Shown: positions 46,367 through 59,599, counted from the first letter of the stretch. The stretch: 64,000 nt of DNA from Sclerotinia nivalis (GCA_029531795.1 JAPEIS010000001.1:248001-312000); one strand, 5' to 3'. A program made the numbers and translations. Notes: generated by a model from the sequence alone, not told the origin.

Positions 46367-46983
46367 ATTGTTTCTAGCACTTCGACCACCACCTTGACTC
46401 ACAGGGCAGGTGGTGTCTCTAACAGATAAATCATCTAATGTCACTTAGACATTCGTTGTTAAAATCTTAAATGTGTTCTCGCGCAGATCCATGGATTCTG
46501 AAGCACGAAGGTGTTCCGAGGTCGATGCTCTGTGCTTCGCACGCACTGTACACAGACAGTCCTAGTTGACAAGGATTTTGCAGCGATACCAGTGAGTGAG
46601 ATCGGTAAACGATTGGTGCGTGCTTTTTAACGGTACAGTAATGATTCAAGAGGCTCAAGGGCCGTGAAGATTCAATAGTGATAAGGAGTTATTTGCTACA
46701 CTTTATATAGATTGATTCGAGTTTTACTTGATATGTAATTTGGGGCCGTTTTTCTTTGTTTCTACTGAAGGCGTAATCCAGGGGGTTGGTCAAATTGAAC
46801 ATGCGATTCGGAATCGTAATATCGTGCTTGCCGATTCTTTGTTAAATTTCAACACCAGACAGCAATAATCATACAGCTAAATTCCATCTATTTGGGTATC
46901 ATTCTTTCCGAGCGTACTTGTGATTAATTTATATGTAACTTCCTACCCGATATAATCTTTTAAATTTGGTATTACCTTTCATA
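46367..46983. other. Intergenic between UTP23 and the TMCO4-family gene
   Basis: UTP23 3' flank and the promoter/leader of the TMCO4-family gene. The region just upstream of 46366 stays open to 46444 without an ATG, so the leader may be coding if an extra exon exists. Confidence 0.55.
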
Positions 46984-47999
46984 TCAATCTGCTTCATCCA
47001 TTTTCTCACTTGAAATCACAGTTTCTCCATCAGCTCCATCCTCCGACTTTTTCTTCGAGTGTAGACGTTTTCGTTTTCGCTTGACAGGTTCTGAACCATC
47101 TGCTTCCGTACCATTTGCATCGACTAATTTACTTGACGCATTAGGCTTCGTGTTATCCCCCTCAACCTTCTTTTTCTTCTTCATTGCTAATGGATTCGGT
47201 CCTTTTGGTCCTGGAGCATTTTTCTTCTTTTTTGCAACACCTTCTGTCACACCCATATCCTTCCTTGCCGAATCTTCGTCATCATCCTCATCGCCTTCAT
47301 TTCTCTTCCTCTTGAGACTTCCCGAAGCTCTTCCTGACTTTATGCCTTGTCTAAATTTCGATCTCTCTTCCCTTTCCCTCACCTCTGTAGATGTTTCTGC
47401 CATGGGTTCCATAATCATAACACTCCTATTGATATAAACCAAAGGCACACCCTGAATTGCCCTCATAGCTTTCCTGACTTCTATATCTTGGCTTGCCACC
47501 ACGTATCTGTGCTTGTTGGTTCCATTGCCTTTGCCATCAACTACTGCTTTGATACAATCGTGGGCGGAAAGAGGTTCGGGATAATCTTCTGGAAGGTGAC
47601 CACAACGGCGTCGCTCGTACGTTTTAGCTTTATCGATGAGATATGATACTCCAGGTTCTGATGAAGCAGCGTATAGATGGCGCATTGAGCACTGTGTAAT
47701 CACTAAGACATGTTAGCAGTTAATGCGACAAAATGTCAGGGTGAGTGAACATACTGGGCTTAACTTGGCCATGAAGTGTTCGCTCTAAACCGCCGACCAA
47801 GTCCATTTTAAATCTATCGGCATCCTTAATGATCTCAGCGTCGACTGTAGGATGGAAAGTCAGTCATTGAAAGCGGATGTTTGTACTGATGCGCAAAATT
47901 GGGGAGCTCACGAAGAACTTGATATGCCTCGCGGAAACCAAAGCTCATGCCATATTGCTGCATGAGCTTTTTGTATTGCTTCGCCCTTTTTCCTCGCAT
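46984..47999 (-). CDS. UTP23: rRNA-processing protein UTP23
   Basis: Nucleolar small-subunit processome factor that binds U3-related and snR30 complexes and is needed for early 18S cleavages. Exons 47999-47912, 47844-47755 and 47702-46984 give 298 aa. The PIN-like fold is recognised by KQYKKLMQQYGMSFGFREAY, then DAEIIKDADRFKMDLVGGL and ERTLHGQVKPMITQCSMRHL. The CCHC zinc ligands of the family appear as TQC, a downstream ERRRCGH and SAHDC. The C-terminal 130 residues are Lys/Arg/Asp-rich, as in nucleolar proteins (LKRKRNEGDEDDDEDSA). All three exons join in phase 1. Confident. Confidence 0.95.
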
Positions 48000-48544
48000 A
48001 TTTGTGAGTGCGACAAGATGGTTCAAAAGTCGATTGATTCAATGTTTGTAATTGTAAGGGATGTGATGGATACCTAGGTAGGTAGAGATTTGATATTTTT
48101 TTTATCGGATAAATTTAAGGTTACTGTAGCTGATAAGGATTGTCAATCGTGAACTAGGATCATTAGCTCGATGAAAAAAACCCTACTCACTACTGGCCAG
48201 GAAGTCTAGAACCACATCTAGCTGGTGAATTCAAGGTTTGTGCTTGATATTGTATGATTATTAAAAATGTCTATATGCTACCCAGATAATTACCCCCATT
48301 ACATAGATGGTCTTTACGCCTTGGATTCCTCGCATCTTATTATGTCCACCTCCTGTCACGATTTCCATCCCTCGTGAGTAGGGGTCTCCAGGAAATATCG
48401 CCTCTTTCGTGTTCTCCTCCTTGACAATGTCACTGTCTCTATGTGCCTCTTGGCGCGGGGAGCTATCATACGAACGGCTTCTAATCACTTTAGTTCCGAG
48501 GTCATATCTTATATACCTCAAATAAGCCGTACAGCGACCTTACT
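48000..48544. other. Intergenic between PTC7 and UTP23
   Basis: 545 bp: PTC7 3' flank and UTP23 promoter; no gene seen. Confidence 0.6.
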
Positions 48545-49802
48545 TCACCCGTTGCTGCGTTTACACAGCGCTGCAACTACACTTATATCATCTAGTTTGC
48601 CTAACCCTGAATTAGTAAATGCCATGGTCATCAGTCTCCGTCAACTTACCTCCTTCCATAGCAAGACCTTCCTCGACAGCATGCTCCATGAAGGGGCTTT
48701 CTGCAAAGGGATCCTGTGCGATTACTTTCGCGGCTTTCATGAGTTCATCCGCTACAAACTTCATGCCACCTCCAGCTCCACCTTGTCGATCCCCAGTACT
48801 TATCCCACCCTCACCTTGCTCCCATTTGCGGATACTGCTTACAACACTTTCGATTATTTCATGCTCCCATAGATTGTCAATAACGCCATCAGACATGGCA
48901 AGAACGACATCGTCCTCCTCGATCTCAACCTTGTTCATGACAGCATTATTGACGGGTGTATCAGGACTGTTTGTACCAAGTTGCCGAGGACAGTCAAACC
49001 AATGCCATTGCTCTGTAGTTTTGAATATACGTTCCTGCTGTTTCGGTCTTATGACTAGTACTTGTGAATCGCCGATGTTGGTAACGTATAAGAGGGGAGT
49101 AGCGGGCGCATTAGGGTCTGAATCATCGATTTTATAATGCAATTGTGCTCCGGTAGCTGTAGTTGTGCCTTGCCATTTATTCGGACTCGCAGTAGCTTGA
49201 ATAGTTTGCTCGTATGCCTTTTGCAGATAATCAATAGGATTCGGCTCGAAGTATTGTCCTGCTGGTCGAGATCTCCGTGCGTCGTTTTCTACTTCCAAAG
49301 CCCAAAAATGTAATACAAGCCTCGACCATAAACTGGCATTTATATTAGCCTCTAAAAGTAAATCATGATGTCAGGAAGCCACAAACCCTGCATGGCCGCC
49401 TTCTCTTGTTGACCAGGCGCCAACACCATCATTTGCGCCAACAAAGTAATCACTAGAGTAGACCGCATCATCACCATTGGTATAACCTCTAATTACCTCA
49501 CCGTTCACAGAAGGTCTTCTATCACGACTCCTATGATGCGTACTCAAGGGATCGGAGAAGGATCCCGATGGCGGTGATAGAAATGGAGGAGGAAAGGGTC
49601 GTGGTTTTCGTTTGGCAAATAGCGCAAGTCCAGTTTCGAATTTGAATGGAAGGGTATCTTTTCGAAATGGTGGTATTTCGACATCCGCAGACGTGGAATA
49701 TGCCAATTCAGGGTGCCATCTTGGAGAACTATGTACAAGAGTACGACGAGATTGATTATGTATAGCTTGCGCAATTTGTGTTCGACAAATCGACCTCCTC
49801 AT
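48545..49802 (-). CDS. PTC7: Mitochondrial PP2C-type phosphatase PTC7
   Basis: Type 2C Ser/Thr phosphatase; the yeast orthologue activates coenzyme Q synthesis by dephosphorylating Coq7. Exons 49802-49387, 49332-48650 and 48600-48545 give 384 aa. Residues 1-25 (MRRSICRTQIAQAIHNQSRR) are an amphipathic mitochondrial targeting sequence. Metal-binding motifs are GANDGVGAW (Asp125-Gly126), LYVTNIGDSQVLVI, VVLAMSDGVIDNLW and, across the last intron, EGGKLDDISVVAAL. The final acceptor is GGTTAG at 48601. The first intron is 54 nt, a multiple of three, but contains a stop. Intron retention therefore cannot give the membrane-bound isoform that yeast PTC7 makes. Confident. Confidence 0.94.
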
Positions 49803-51910
49803 CACAGCGTCGTGATCGATGTGCAGAGGTTAAAAACTACCTCTTGGTCGAATTCATGAAAGTAGTCTGATTAAAAGTCGAGAAATTACCCAACAAAATT
49901 GTGCTTAGACGATAAGAACTTTCATTATGCAATTGACCAACAACGATAACGAATCGGGCACTAGACACGTGATTGAGTGTACATATCATAGATTTTGTTA
50001 AGGCTGAATAAAGTTGTGGATTGTAACATTGTGGAGAACAGTGGGTGAAGGTCAGGAAAATGGAAAATAAGAAATGGTCCAATTGATTTCAGAAAATGTG
50101 ACATTTACGGAGTACTGATTGTTTGGTGGTACATCGATGCAAAGCTACCTATCTATAGTACTACAAGGTAGGTACTTACTTACATGACATTGAATTGGCG
50201 GAGGGGAAATCTGCATACCTGACCTGACCTGACCTGCATCGTATAGACGAGATGTCAAGGCTATCACGGCTGCCTTTTCGACATAATCTTGCATATCCGG
50301 AGAATTCGGCTGAATCTGGTTTCTCAATTTGCATTGTCAATCCAAAAAGAATGATCACCACAGGCATGTTTGATATCCGTCCGGACAAAAATGGATAAAT
50401 TTCTTCGTATTTTCGGTAAACGCAAGAAAGAAGTATCTCGGACATTGATTGGAAGTTTATGGAGTTCTTCTATAAGAGCCTTGCATATGATTCAAAATAG
50501 TTTGATAATCCTGATGTTTCATAACTGGAGACAAGACATTGGGAGATATCGGAAGATATTGGAGACATTGAAGGTATTGGATTTTCTTATAGATGCTGGT
50601 AGAAATATCTTACACTTTTGATAAACGCCCCATTCCCAATCATTTTATGAAATCCCGATATTCGATAAACGAGCTGATTGCTGAGAGAGAGAGCCGCCTG
50701 CATAGTCGTGACAGTTTAATGATGACCAATTAAACCACAACTCGGCAATTAGGATCTCGTATTATCCCTCTGGTCTGGGGACTTTCAAACTTTCCAAGCC
50801 ATCCATCAATCCATCTTACCTATGAGCAACTTATTTTCAACCCTTTGTCAGCGCTTGCTGAGGTTAGAATCCGATGTTTTATAGACTACTACACATTACA
50901 CTTACACCATTATGATAGAATGACGCGTACATGTAAGTAAGTAGTCAGCCAAGACAACTATTAAGACTTGTAGAAATCCTCATCAGAGATATTCTTTGGT
51001 ATACGGAATAGAAGTTCCGATTGATTTGAGGTAGTAATGTAGTAAAATGAGCTAACACCTAATGACAATTCTATCTGGTTATTGTATTGTTGACAAGGGA
51101 AAAGATGGAATGTGCCAATGTCCTACTCCGTAGCTATGTACGCTTTTCGCCCGATAGCTCCGTTCCATTTATGAAACCTCGTAATTGAATCATTTCATGT
51201 GATGCAAGCGAATCAAAATCAAATAAAACCCCCTCTCTTATGATCATTTCGCTCAAAGACCCAATTATCTAATGTTTCTATGATTATTCAGTCTTCTACG
51301 CTCTCTAGATTTCTCTTCATCTTTTCCTAATTATTTTTTCCTTCGTTTTTCTCAAATTCAAATTTCAAAGTTATACTATAATATTAAATACCCGTCACTC
51401 GTTTTGTTTATTAGGCCCTTTATATACCAAGCTAAAAGATTTATTATTCTTTCTATTTTGAGCATCGGTAATCGGCCCTCCCGCCACCAAAGTGACGTCC
51501 GGTTAGTCCCCCAGATCCAGCCAAACCAAAAAAAAACAAAATGCTAAACAGGTACATGAACTAATGAACTAGTACGCCATAGATTATACTTCCCTCAAAT
51601 TATTCATCATTCCTCGACAACATTAAAGAAGTACACCAAAATCAAATCTTTCCATTCTTTTCATTTTTGATCAAATTATCTTTCTGTTTGCAGCAGTTCA
51701 CGCAACATTTGCCGCCGGCTTTTTGTTATTGGGAACATTGTACTGTTATATAATCAACAGACCGACAAAGGAAAGAACAAAACACTTAGATTTGTATATG
51801 TCATAAGTCAACCATAACACTTTGAAGGTCCATTCGGATCTTGCGGAATCACCGCTTCATCAATTTCTCTCTCAACTTGCTATCATTCGAAGCAATTTAA
51901 ATCCTTCAAA
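49803..51910. other. Long divergent intergenic region, PTC7 / CAF120
   Basis: 2.1 kb with no supportable gene. It holds an ACCTG pentamer run at about 50217-50235 and the long 5' region of CAF120. Confidence 0.6.
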
Positions 51911-54900
51911 ATGGGCCGAAATCGAGGTATGTTGGAATGCGCCACCATATTTACCAGACAACCCGGTTACTAAATAGCTCTTTCCCCTTAGTTATGTCGT
52001 TCATGTCCCAGTTTAGGGACCGAGACTCCAGCAGTCCTACTCGAACCCCTCCATCCTCAGGTCGAGCACGAAGTCGAACGGAATCCTACAGTAAACAAGA
52101 GTCTCAAGAGTCAGGAAGGTCGTCCCAAGCTTTAGGAAAGGAGCCCTTTCCGACTTCGAATTTCCAAATGCCCTCTCATCAGGAATCCCCTTCTAGTCAG
52201 GCCCGCGCTTCGTCTCAACCTCCTCGATCAAGGGAACGAGCTTTGTCCAAACCTATGTCTATGGCACAAACCTTTCAGCCTCCCTTGATGGATGTCAACC
52301 AAGATACGCTACCAGAACTACAACCAATCTTCATATTTTTGAACAGTCACAGCAACAAGTTATATCAGGAAGGATATTTCTTGAAATTGGATGATCAAAA
52401 CATACGTGTGTACAATATTCTACTTTGGGAGAGCATTATAATCTAACATTATGTAGATGGCAAAGCCAATGCCGATCGGACCTGGACAGAATGTTTCGCA
52501 CAGCTTGTGGGGACCATCCTCTCATTATGGGATGCAGCAGAGTTAGATGCTGCTGGGCAAGATGGAGAGGTTCTTCCAAAATTCATCAATCTTACAGATG
52601 CCTCGATCAAAATGGTTGCTTTCACTTTTCTGAACACCGACATGGTTCCGTTTACTGATACTTTATAGATTGAATCTCTTCCTACTCGATCGCCTGCCGA
52701 AGCGCCTTTGCAAAACGTCCTCAGCATATCGACAGCTGGTAAGAATAGATACCTTTTGCACTTCAATTCACATCATTCGTTGGTCCAATGGACCGCCGGT
52801 ATTCGTCTTTGTATGTATGAGCATGCTACATTGCAAGAAGCCTATACCGGCGCGCTCATTGCTGGCAAGGGTAAATTACTAAACAACATCAAACCCATCA
52901 TGGAGCGCGCAAGAATCCAGACCGCAGATTGGGCTCGAGTGAGATTTGGCGCTGGAACACCTTGGAGACGATGTTGGTGCGTGATTACTCCACCCGATGA
53001 AAAAGAGGTCCAAAGAGTGCAAAAGCAATCACAAAAGAAGAGATCCGCCTATGATCGCTCCCGACCGCCTATATTGAAAGGCAATATCAAATTTTATGAT
53101 TCGAAGAAAACGAAAAAGGCTCGACCAATCGCTACGATTAATGATGCCTATTCTGCGTTTGCTATTTATCCTCAATCCAAACCACTCATAGATGCTTCCA
53201 CTTTAGTCAAAGTGGAAGGGTCTATCACAATTCATTCAAATCCCCCTCTAACCTCCGAAGGGTTTGTTTTCGTCATGCCCGAGGTACATCCTGCCGTAAG
53301 TGGTTTTGAGATGATGCTCCGGTGGCTCTTCCCAGTCTACGATACATTTGGACTTTATGGGCGTCCTGGTCGTTTGATTGCAGAAACAAGTGACACCAGG
53401 AGTTTGATGTTTGCAATGCCAGAACACCGAAGATATGACTATTTGGAAACTCTCGATGTTGCCGGTCTGATATCGGAGCAAGGTAGCGCTAATTGGCTGG
53501 AATCCGAATGGAGAAAAAGAATGAAAGATTTAACAGCGAAGCGAATGGTAACCCTCAAGAACAATAGCCGAACCAATAGCCAATATGGCAGTAGAAGAAG
53601 TCGCAACAGTGCGGGAAATCCTCGAACCCGCCTTCAGTTTGACGATGCAGCATCGGTTAGATCGTCACCATCGATCCAGTTTGGTCCCCGCCCGTCGGGA
53701 GATGTTGGCCATGAAGGTCTTCCTAGGATTGATTCGGCACCTGCGGGTACTATAGCATTTCAACAATCGAAAACTTCAGCAATATCTCACCAAAGGTCAA
53801 CATCCGAATCTCAACCACCAAGTCGTCAAGAGAATCAAACTCCTCCCGTCTTTGATGGGGCTTATGAACGTGCTCCTATCCAACCTCTCCATACTGATTC
53901 GGTTTCACATGAAGCCTCAGGCTTAAAATATGCACAAGATGTTGCAGCTTCACCCGAGCGTCTCAGTTCAGAAGATGAGCAAACGGCCAATGTAACCCCG
54001 GTTCGTGAACTACAAGAATTGCAAACAGTTACAATCCCAGAGCCTGTAGCTGCACCGCCAGCTTTCAAGCACGCGCCCGGAGCATTGCCTCCTAGTAAAA
54101 CTTTACAATCACCAGATCTTCGAAAAGCGAACAATCGCATGTCTACCGCAACACTATCTCAATTAGCCGGTGCTGCATCTACTTATCAACAAGGTCAAGA
54201 AAGGCGAGGAATGAATACTCAAATGCATGATAGAATAGAGGAGGATGATGATCAAGGTAGAGGGGTACTGTCAGACGTCACCAGAAATCACCATATGCCT
54301 GCTAACCATAACATCATTAATGAAGGCATGGTAGCATCCTACAAACCTCGTAACGAAGAAGACTCAATTCTTCCTTCGAACCGCGATCAAACGCCTTATC
54401 ACAGCCAAGAGTACCGATCTAGTAACACCCATTTTAATTCAAACTCACAATTGAATTTTTCAAACGATATGCCCCAAAGCATTTCGAGAAAACCTGTTCC
54501 TACACAACAAGAGAACCAACAAACCCCCAATTCGTCGCAACCCGCTTCTAGCACTGGGAGCTTAACCCAACATATTCTTGACCTAGGCGCTTACGATTTG
54601 ATACTCCCTAAAGAAGACGATTTTAAGCTTCCACAGACAAATAGACACAACAGTGATTTAAGCAGTACATATGACGACGCTGCATCGATGGGTACTCCAG
54701 ATTATGCCAGCACCAAACATTCTGTACGATCTGTACGCACGCAAAACTCTGTCGAAAAGCCGCGAGCAGGTAGGAAGAAGATCATTGGTAATGTCGAAGT
54801 TGGCCAACCACTTTATGGTGACGACAATACATTGTCAAAGGGGGTCGATATTGATTTCGGTCCTACCTTTGATCTCAATCGAGCACCGGGTCAGGATTCT

Positions 54901-56115
54901 CCAAGTCCTACTCCTAAACAGGATAGGTTTAGTAACCCCAATCCTGAAAAACGTCCAAGTCATGACAGAACTCCGAGCGGCAATGTGCTAGTTTGGCAAC
55001 CAGGAATGAGTGCAGCTGCAGCTAACAATACCTTTGGTCACAAACAAGGGTTGACCGCGGAAGAGTTTGTCCAACAGCGTTCTATGGCTGCTGCAGCGAC
55101 GCCACAGTATGTACATCAACGTCAACACTCAGGCAATATTTTACGTGCAAATTCTCCTACCCCAGCACGTCCTTCACCTTCCCCTACACCAGCACGATAT
55201 ACCCCTTCGCCTACACCAAATCAAGCTTCCAAGCGATCTAGTGCACTCTTGGGCCAGCATTCACGTCATAGCTCAGCAGATTTGTTGAACTCTAATGAAG
55301 GTCACGGTCAGAACCGCCATTCTCGCCGCGTTTCAGCAGATTTGTTGAATTCTGGTGAGGTATATGGTCAACAGCAGCATGCACGCCACAGTTCAAATGA
55401 TCTCCTGCGTCCAAATTCCAGAGGTGCGGCCAGAGCTTTGGGTCCTTCTGGGAATGGCGCCATTACAACAAATCTCTCTGCTCGAGAACAAGCATTTGTT
55501 GCGAAAATGACTGGTGGACCCCTAATTGCTATGGCTAAAAACAACAAGAAAAATAACGTCGTCTCTGCAGGTCTCGTTGGGGCTATTGATTCGCGTGAGA
55601 AGGAGAAGCAATATGTCAAGCAAGGGGTCAACTCTCAATCGGTACAACATGCAATTGCGCTTCGTCAGCAACAGTTAGCTCAACAGCAACAAGAGCAGCA
55701 ACAACAAGCTGAGCAGCATCGACTCGAGCAACAACAAGCTGAACATCTTCGTCTCCAGCAACAGCAAGCTGAGCAAAGTCGTATCCAGCAACAGCAGACT
55801 GAACACATTCGTCGCCAGTCGCAATATGCTAATACCAATTTTTCACCCTCACAGTTTGCAGTACCTAGTAAAAGAGGGTCATGGATGGGGCCGAATGCAA
55901 ACGTCTTTCCTCAAGCTGGGGGATGGACAATGCCAGGACAATCACCTGGTCAATATCAACCAACTTTGGCGCATTCACCTGGACAGTATCAACCAACATT
56001 AGCACACTCACCTGGGTATCAAGGGACTCCTCAGCAATACTCCCAGCAACAGCAATATTTTCCTCAATATCCACCTACGCAAGGAGGACAGAGAAACTCT
56101 GGATACTATGGATAG
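51911..56115 (+). CDS. CAF120: CCR4-NOT associated protein CAF120 (PH domain), 1344 aa
   Basis: Large PH-domain protein associated in yeast with the CCR4-NOT deadenylase complex; its paralogue is Skg3. Exons 51911-51926, 51992-52405, 52457-52614 and 52669-56115. The third intron has a weak GTTGCT donor, but without it the frame meets a stop. The PH-like region spans about 120-245: LQPIFIFLNSHSNKLYQEGY, then TWTECFAQLVGTILSLWDAA and NRYLLHFNSHHSLVQWTAGI. A second conserved domain continues to about 480 (TPWRRCWCVITPP, then PAVSGFEMMLRWLFPVYDTF). The rest is disordered, Ser/Pro/Gln/Asn-rich, with a degenerate QQQAEH-type repeat at about 1193-1246 and a Gln/Pro/Tyr-rich end. It is probably cytoplasmic, at the bud-neck or tip cortex by analogy. 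Confidence 0.92.
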
Positions 56116-56483
56116 GATAGATATTAGATTGGAAGGCATAGCATGGCGTTCTTCATATAATATTTTGAATTGAATTGGAATAAAATATTTGTCGTTTGGA
56201 ATCGAAACTTTTTTTTTTGTAAATTTCTTTTTTCTCTTCCCTTCTGGTCTGTTTCTTTTTGGGGAACTTCATAGCGAAAGCATGGCGTGAAGGTGTACGT
56301 TTACGGGGGTGGGTATCCTCTTTATCTTTTGGGAAAAGGGAAGCGGTGGATCATTCGGCCTGAACATGGCATATTTTCTTCGTGTCTTTTCTTTGTTTGT
56401 AAATCCAAGTAAATGGATGGATGCATGGATGGATCCAAATGCAGATGCAGTGGAGCGAATGGACAGGATAGAGATTACTTAAA

Positions 56484-56510
56484 CCTACCTACCTACCTAC
56501 CTACCTACCT
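56484..56510. repeat. (CCTA)n microsatellite
   Basis: About six CCTA tetramers downstream of CAF120. Confidence 0.9.
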
Positions 56511-57868
56511 CTTAGCTATAGCGGTTCTGAGGGGAAACGGTAAAGGTGCATTAGCTGGGAAAAGACTTGGGTACCTTTTGAATGTATAATTTCTGGAATC
56601 TGAAATCTGAAATTTGAAATCTTTGATGTCTGAAATCTTGATGTCTGGGGATACTGGTTGGGTGGTTTGTGTGATTTGTGACTTGTGGTTTATGGTTTGT
56701 GATTGTTATTGTGTTGTGGAGTGAGGAGTGAGAGGTACATGTGAGCGAAATGTATACCTGACATGACCTCACTTTTAATATGAAGTGTGAAATATGAAAT
56801 GTGAAATGAAGACAATTTGGGGTAGATGATAGAGAAAGAGGAGGCTTGATACATATGGCGTTATCTCACTTCCTCGACTAACTTCTAAAATCACAACAGG
56901 ACAGAGAAAGAGAAAGAGTATTAGAATTGGAATTGGATATTTAAGAGTCAATGAATGGATGTTAGGAGGAATTAATCTGCATTCTTTCGCTTCTATGGCA
57001 TCAGTGGAAGTTATCGACTATTTCGTCACTGAACAAGATACCTCAAGGAGGGTTATATTAGGAAGTCATAGGAGATGAATCGAATATACTATTTGGCTTT
57101 GATTAGCATCAAGAGGTAACAAGATATTTGTATACATATAATAGATTGGCATTCCACTAATCGGGATCCTTAAAGGATTACTGTGTTGTTATGTATAAAC
57201 CCCAACATTCATTCATCATGATCGGACGAGAATAGTGTCTTGTCTGTAGTAAGGGATTAAATGCGATGGTTAGATGGATATGTGGTAGTCTAAAATGGAT
57301 GTAGAATGTAGAATATGTCATCAGTCCAAATTGGACAATAGGGGGAGTAACTACCTGGGTGTAGAGCGCAGAGAAAAGGAAGTTGCAATTGGAGATGAAT
57401 GTTAGAAGAACCAAGTACACAATCCACGAGTTGGAATTCTAGGTACACATACGTGTTACGGCAACTGCAACGTGATAACCATGGATATGGAGTGATAAAA
57501 TAATATCAAGTTGGGCTTTCTGCTATGTTCAATGGAATGGTGGAGAGATGATGTTGAAACAGATACCGGCATTGGTTCTATGCTTAGTCATCATTTTCAT
57601 CATCAGGTGTTTGTCGTGCTCCTTCTGCATGTCAAGCTTTATCCAAACACAATTTCCGGTTTTGGATACCTCACCTAGTCTCTGGAATATTCTACGCTAG
57701 GCCTCACCTCAAAGGTGATATATTAGGATTTAAGAATTCTGATATTTCTGGATTTTGAATCCCTCATCTTCATGGTTGGAATTTCAATCAGAGTGCAAAT
57801 CCACGATTGGGTCAGACATTCATCATCGAAGTTTCAACATATAAACAGCAGCACTACGATTTCCCTAG

Positions 57869-58012
57869 TCGAAAACGCCGCTTGAAGAAAAAAACAATCA
57901 TCACAGTGTACACCTCAACCCAACCCTCCAATTTCTCTGATCGAAAACGCCGCTTCAGGAAAATATCATCATCACAGTATACACCCCAACCCAACCCTCC
58001 AATTTCCAAACC
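57869..58012. repeat. 72-bp tandem duplication
   Basis: Copies 57869-57940 and 57941-58012 share TCGAAAACGCCGCTT at the start and CAACCCAACCCTCCAATTTC near the end, with about ten differences. They end 27 bp before the ATG at 58040. Confidence 0.85.
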
Positions 58013-58039
58013 TCTTTCATAAACACCACTCCAACAACC

Positions 58040-58504
58040 ATGCCTGACACAGACCACTACATCCTCAAACGCAGCGGCTGGCTCCTCCTCCTCTTCGTCA
58101 CCCGTCTCTCGGCAACCATGTTCCACGAATGCGCCTGCACCAGCTTCCTCATCCGAGACCTAGAAAACGCACCGCCGTCTTCTCAATCCAGCCCCCGCGA
58201 TCGTCGCTGTGAATCCTGTAAGAGAAGATCGAAGAGGAAAAATGTGAGGTGGGAACGGAGGGCTAGGGCGAGAGGGACGAAAACGCCGCTAGGGACGTTG
58301 ATGTGGAAGGATGAGGAGAGGAGGGAAAGGATTAAGGTTGTGTTTAAGGAGGTGGTGCTTGGGGGGATGGTGGTCGCGGGGTGCTTGGGATTGTGGAAAA
58401 TGAGGGGGGTTTGGGGGTGGTGGGGGGTTCCGGCTGGGTTTGGGGTCTGGGGTGCGCTTGGGATGGAGGGGTTTTGGGATGATGGTGGGGAGGATGATGA
58501 GTGA
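58040..58504 (+). CDS. Unidentified small membrane protein, 154 aa
   Basis: Single open frame with ATG in good context (ACAACCATGCC). The product has an N-terminal hydrophobic segment (GWLLLLFVTRLSATMF), a Cys pair (HECACTSF), a very basic middle (CESCKRRSKRKNVRWERR), a second hydrophobic region (GGMVVAGCLGLWKM, then GVWGWWGVPAGFGVWGAL) and an acidic end (DDGGEDDE). No family is recognised. The coding strand switches from C-rich to G-rich at about 58215, as seen in confident genes of this window. This slightly supports it being a gene. The opposite frame is a low-complexity shadow. Confidence 0.45.
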   Translation: MPDTDHYILKRSGWLLLLFVTRLSATMFHECACTSFLIRDLENAPPSSQSSPRDRRCESCKRRSKRKNVRWERRARARGTKTPLGTLMWKDEERRERIKVVFKEVVLGGMVVAGCLGLWKMRGVWGWWGVPAGFGVWGALGMEGFWDDGGEDDE

Positions 58505-59170
58505 TGAGGGTTTTAGGGGTGAGGAAGGGGGGATGTGAGAGGATGTGATTGTGGATAGGGAGTCTCTAGTGGAGGAGGTGTTTATGGATTGATATGATAG
58601 GTAGCACACCCTACCCTATTGATTCAATGATGTGTACCTATGAAAAATAGTTTACATCAGCAATGGACACTCACAAGCGTTAATATGAAATAGCTCAATA
58701 ATTTATGATTCCTAAATCTATCTTTGATGACTGTTTCCTCAATAATATATTACACATCGACGTATATTCCAAATACAAATAAGGTTACCCTTTGATGATA
58801 TACACCTTCCGCCATTTTCTCAGAATCTGAAGCTTGCAACCAGTACATATATATCCACTCTAGAAACTGGCCGTGAAATCGTTTTCAAACAACACCAAGA
58901 ACATCTCCGTCCTATATATGACCTATCTCCTCCGATATCTCCTCTCATATAGCTCGGTTTTCTAATTCCCACCAACCAACAATTTCCTCTGCGTAAAGCG
59001 CCCCATTTTCATATTCCTCTCGCAAAAATATCTCTGTTTGCGTGGGCTACTCATCAATAATTCCTTTATTCCTTGTCAAACCCTATCCATCAATTCATCC
59101 TACAAATCCCGTACGACTCCCCGATTTCATTGACTTGCTCTTTCTTGCATAATAACTTGCAACAGCACAT
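58505..59170. other. Convergent intergenic spacer
   Basis: 666 bp of AT-rich DNA; no gene seen. Confidence 0.6.
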
Positions 59171-59599
59171 TCAACACTGGCCCACCCCCGACAATTCCAA
59201 CGCATCCGCATCCCGTTCACTCAGTACCTCTTCCCCAACCACAAAGACTTCATCCCCTTCCTCACCAAGTACCTCAGCATACTGGAACGTTGACCCAACA
59301 ATCGAATCACTACCGAAGAATCCCCAGAATAGAATGCTATATCTGTGCCAAATATTCCTAGCCAAGAGTATGATACCATCACGCTCTATATCCAAATAAG
59401 TATTTATAAGCCATCGATAGATTTCTCCGTCGTTGCTCGCAGCCCAACTTTCCACGTCGTAATAGTGCCACGTGAAATCGGCTAGGACAAGAATAGTACT
59501 GGCGAAGATGCTGATGAGTACGATGAGCTTTAGCCGTTCGCCTGTTAGAGGTAGGTTGGGATTGGTTAGCTCGGCCCATTTTTCAATGATTGTATTCAT
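59171..59599 (-). CDS. Unidentified membrane protein, 142 aa
   Basis: Single exon from ATG 59599. The N-terminus is hydrophilic (MNTIIEKWAELTNPNLPLTG), then a clear membrane segment (LIVLISIFASTILVLADF) and a second aromatic hydrophobic stretch (GIILLARNIWHRYSILFWGF). The C-terminal tail is acidic (VLGEEGDEVFVVGEEV). The residue mix and amphipathic pattern look like a real protein, but I recognise no family. A further intron cannot be excluded. Confidence 0.5.
   Translation of the reverse strand: MNTIIEKWAELTNPNLPLTGERLKLIVLISIFASTILVLADFTWHYYDVESWAASNDGEIYRWLINTYLDIERDGIILLARNIWHRYSILFWGFFGSDSIVGSTFQYAEVLGEEGDEVFVVGEEVLSERDADALELSGVGQC

Larger units (their letters stand above)
56116..58039. 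other. Intergenic, 1.9 kb
   Basis: CAF120 3' flank, the CCTA array at 56484-56510, Z-like TGAAATCTGAAAT repeats near 56600, and a 72-bp tandem duplication just before the next start codon. No gene seen. Confidence 0.6.
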
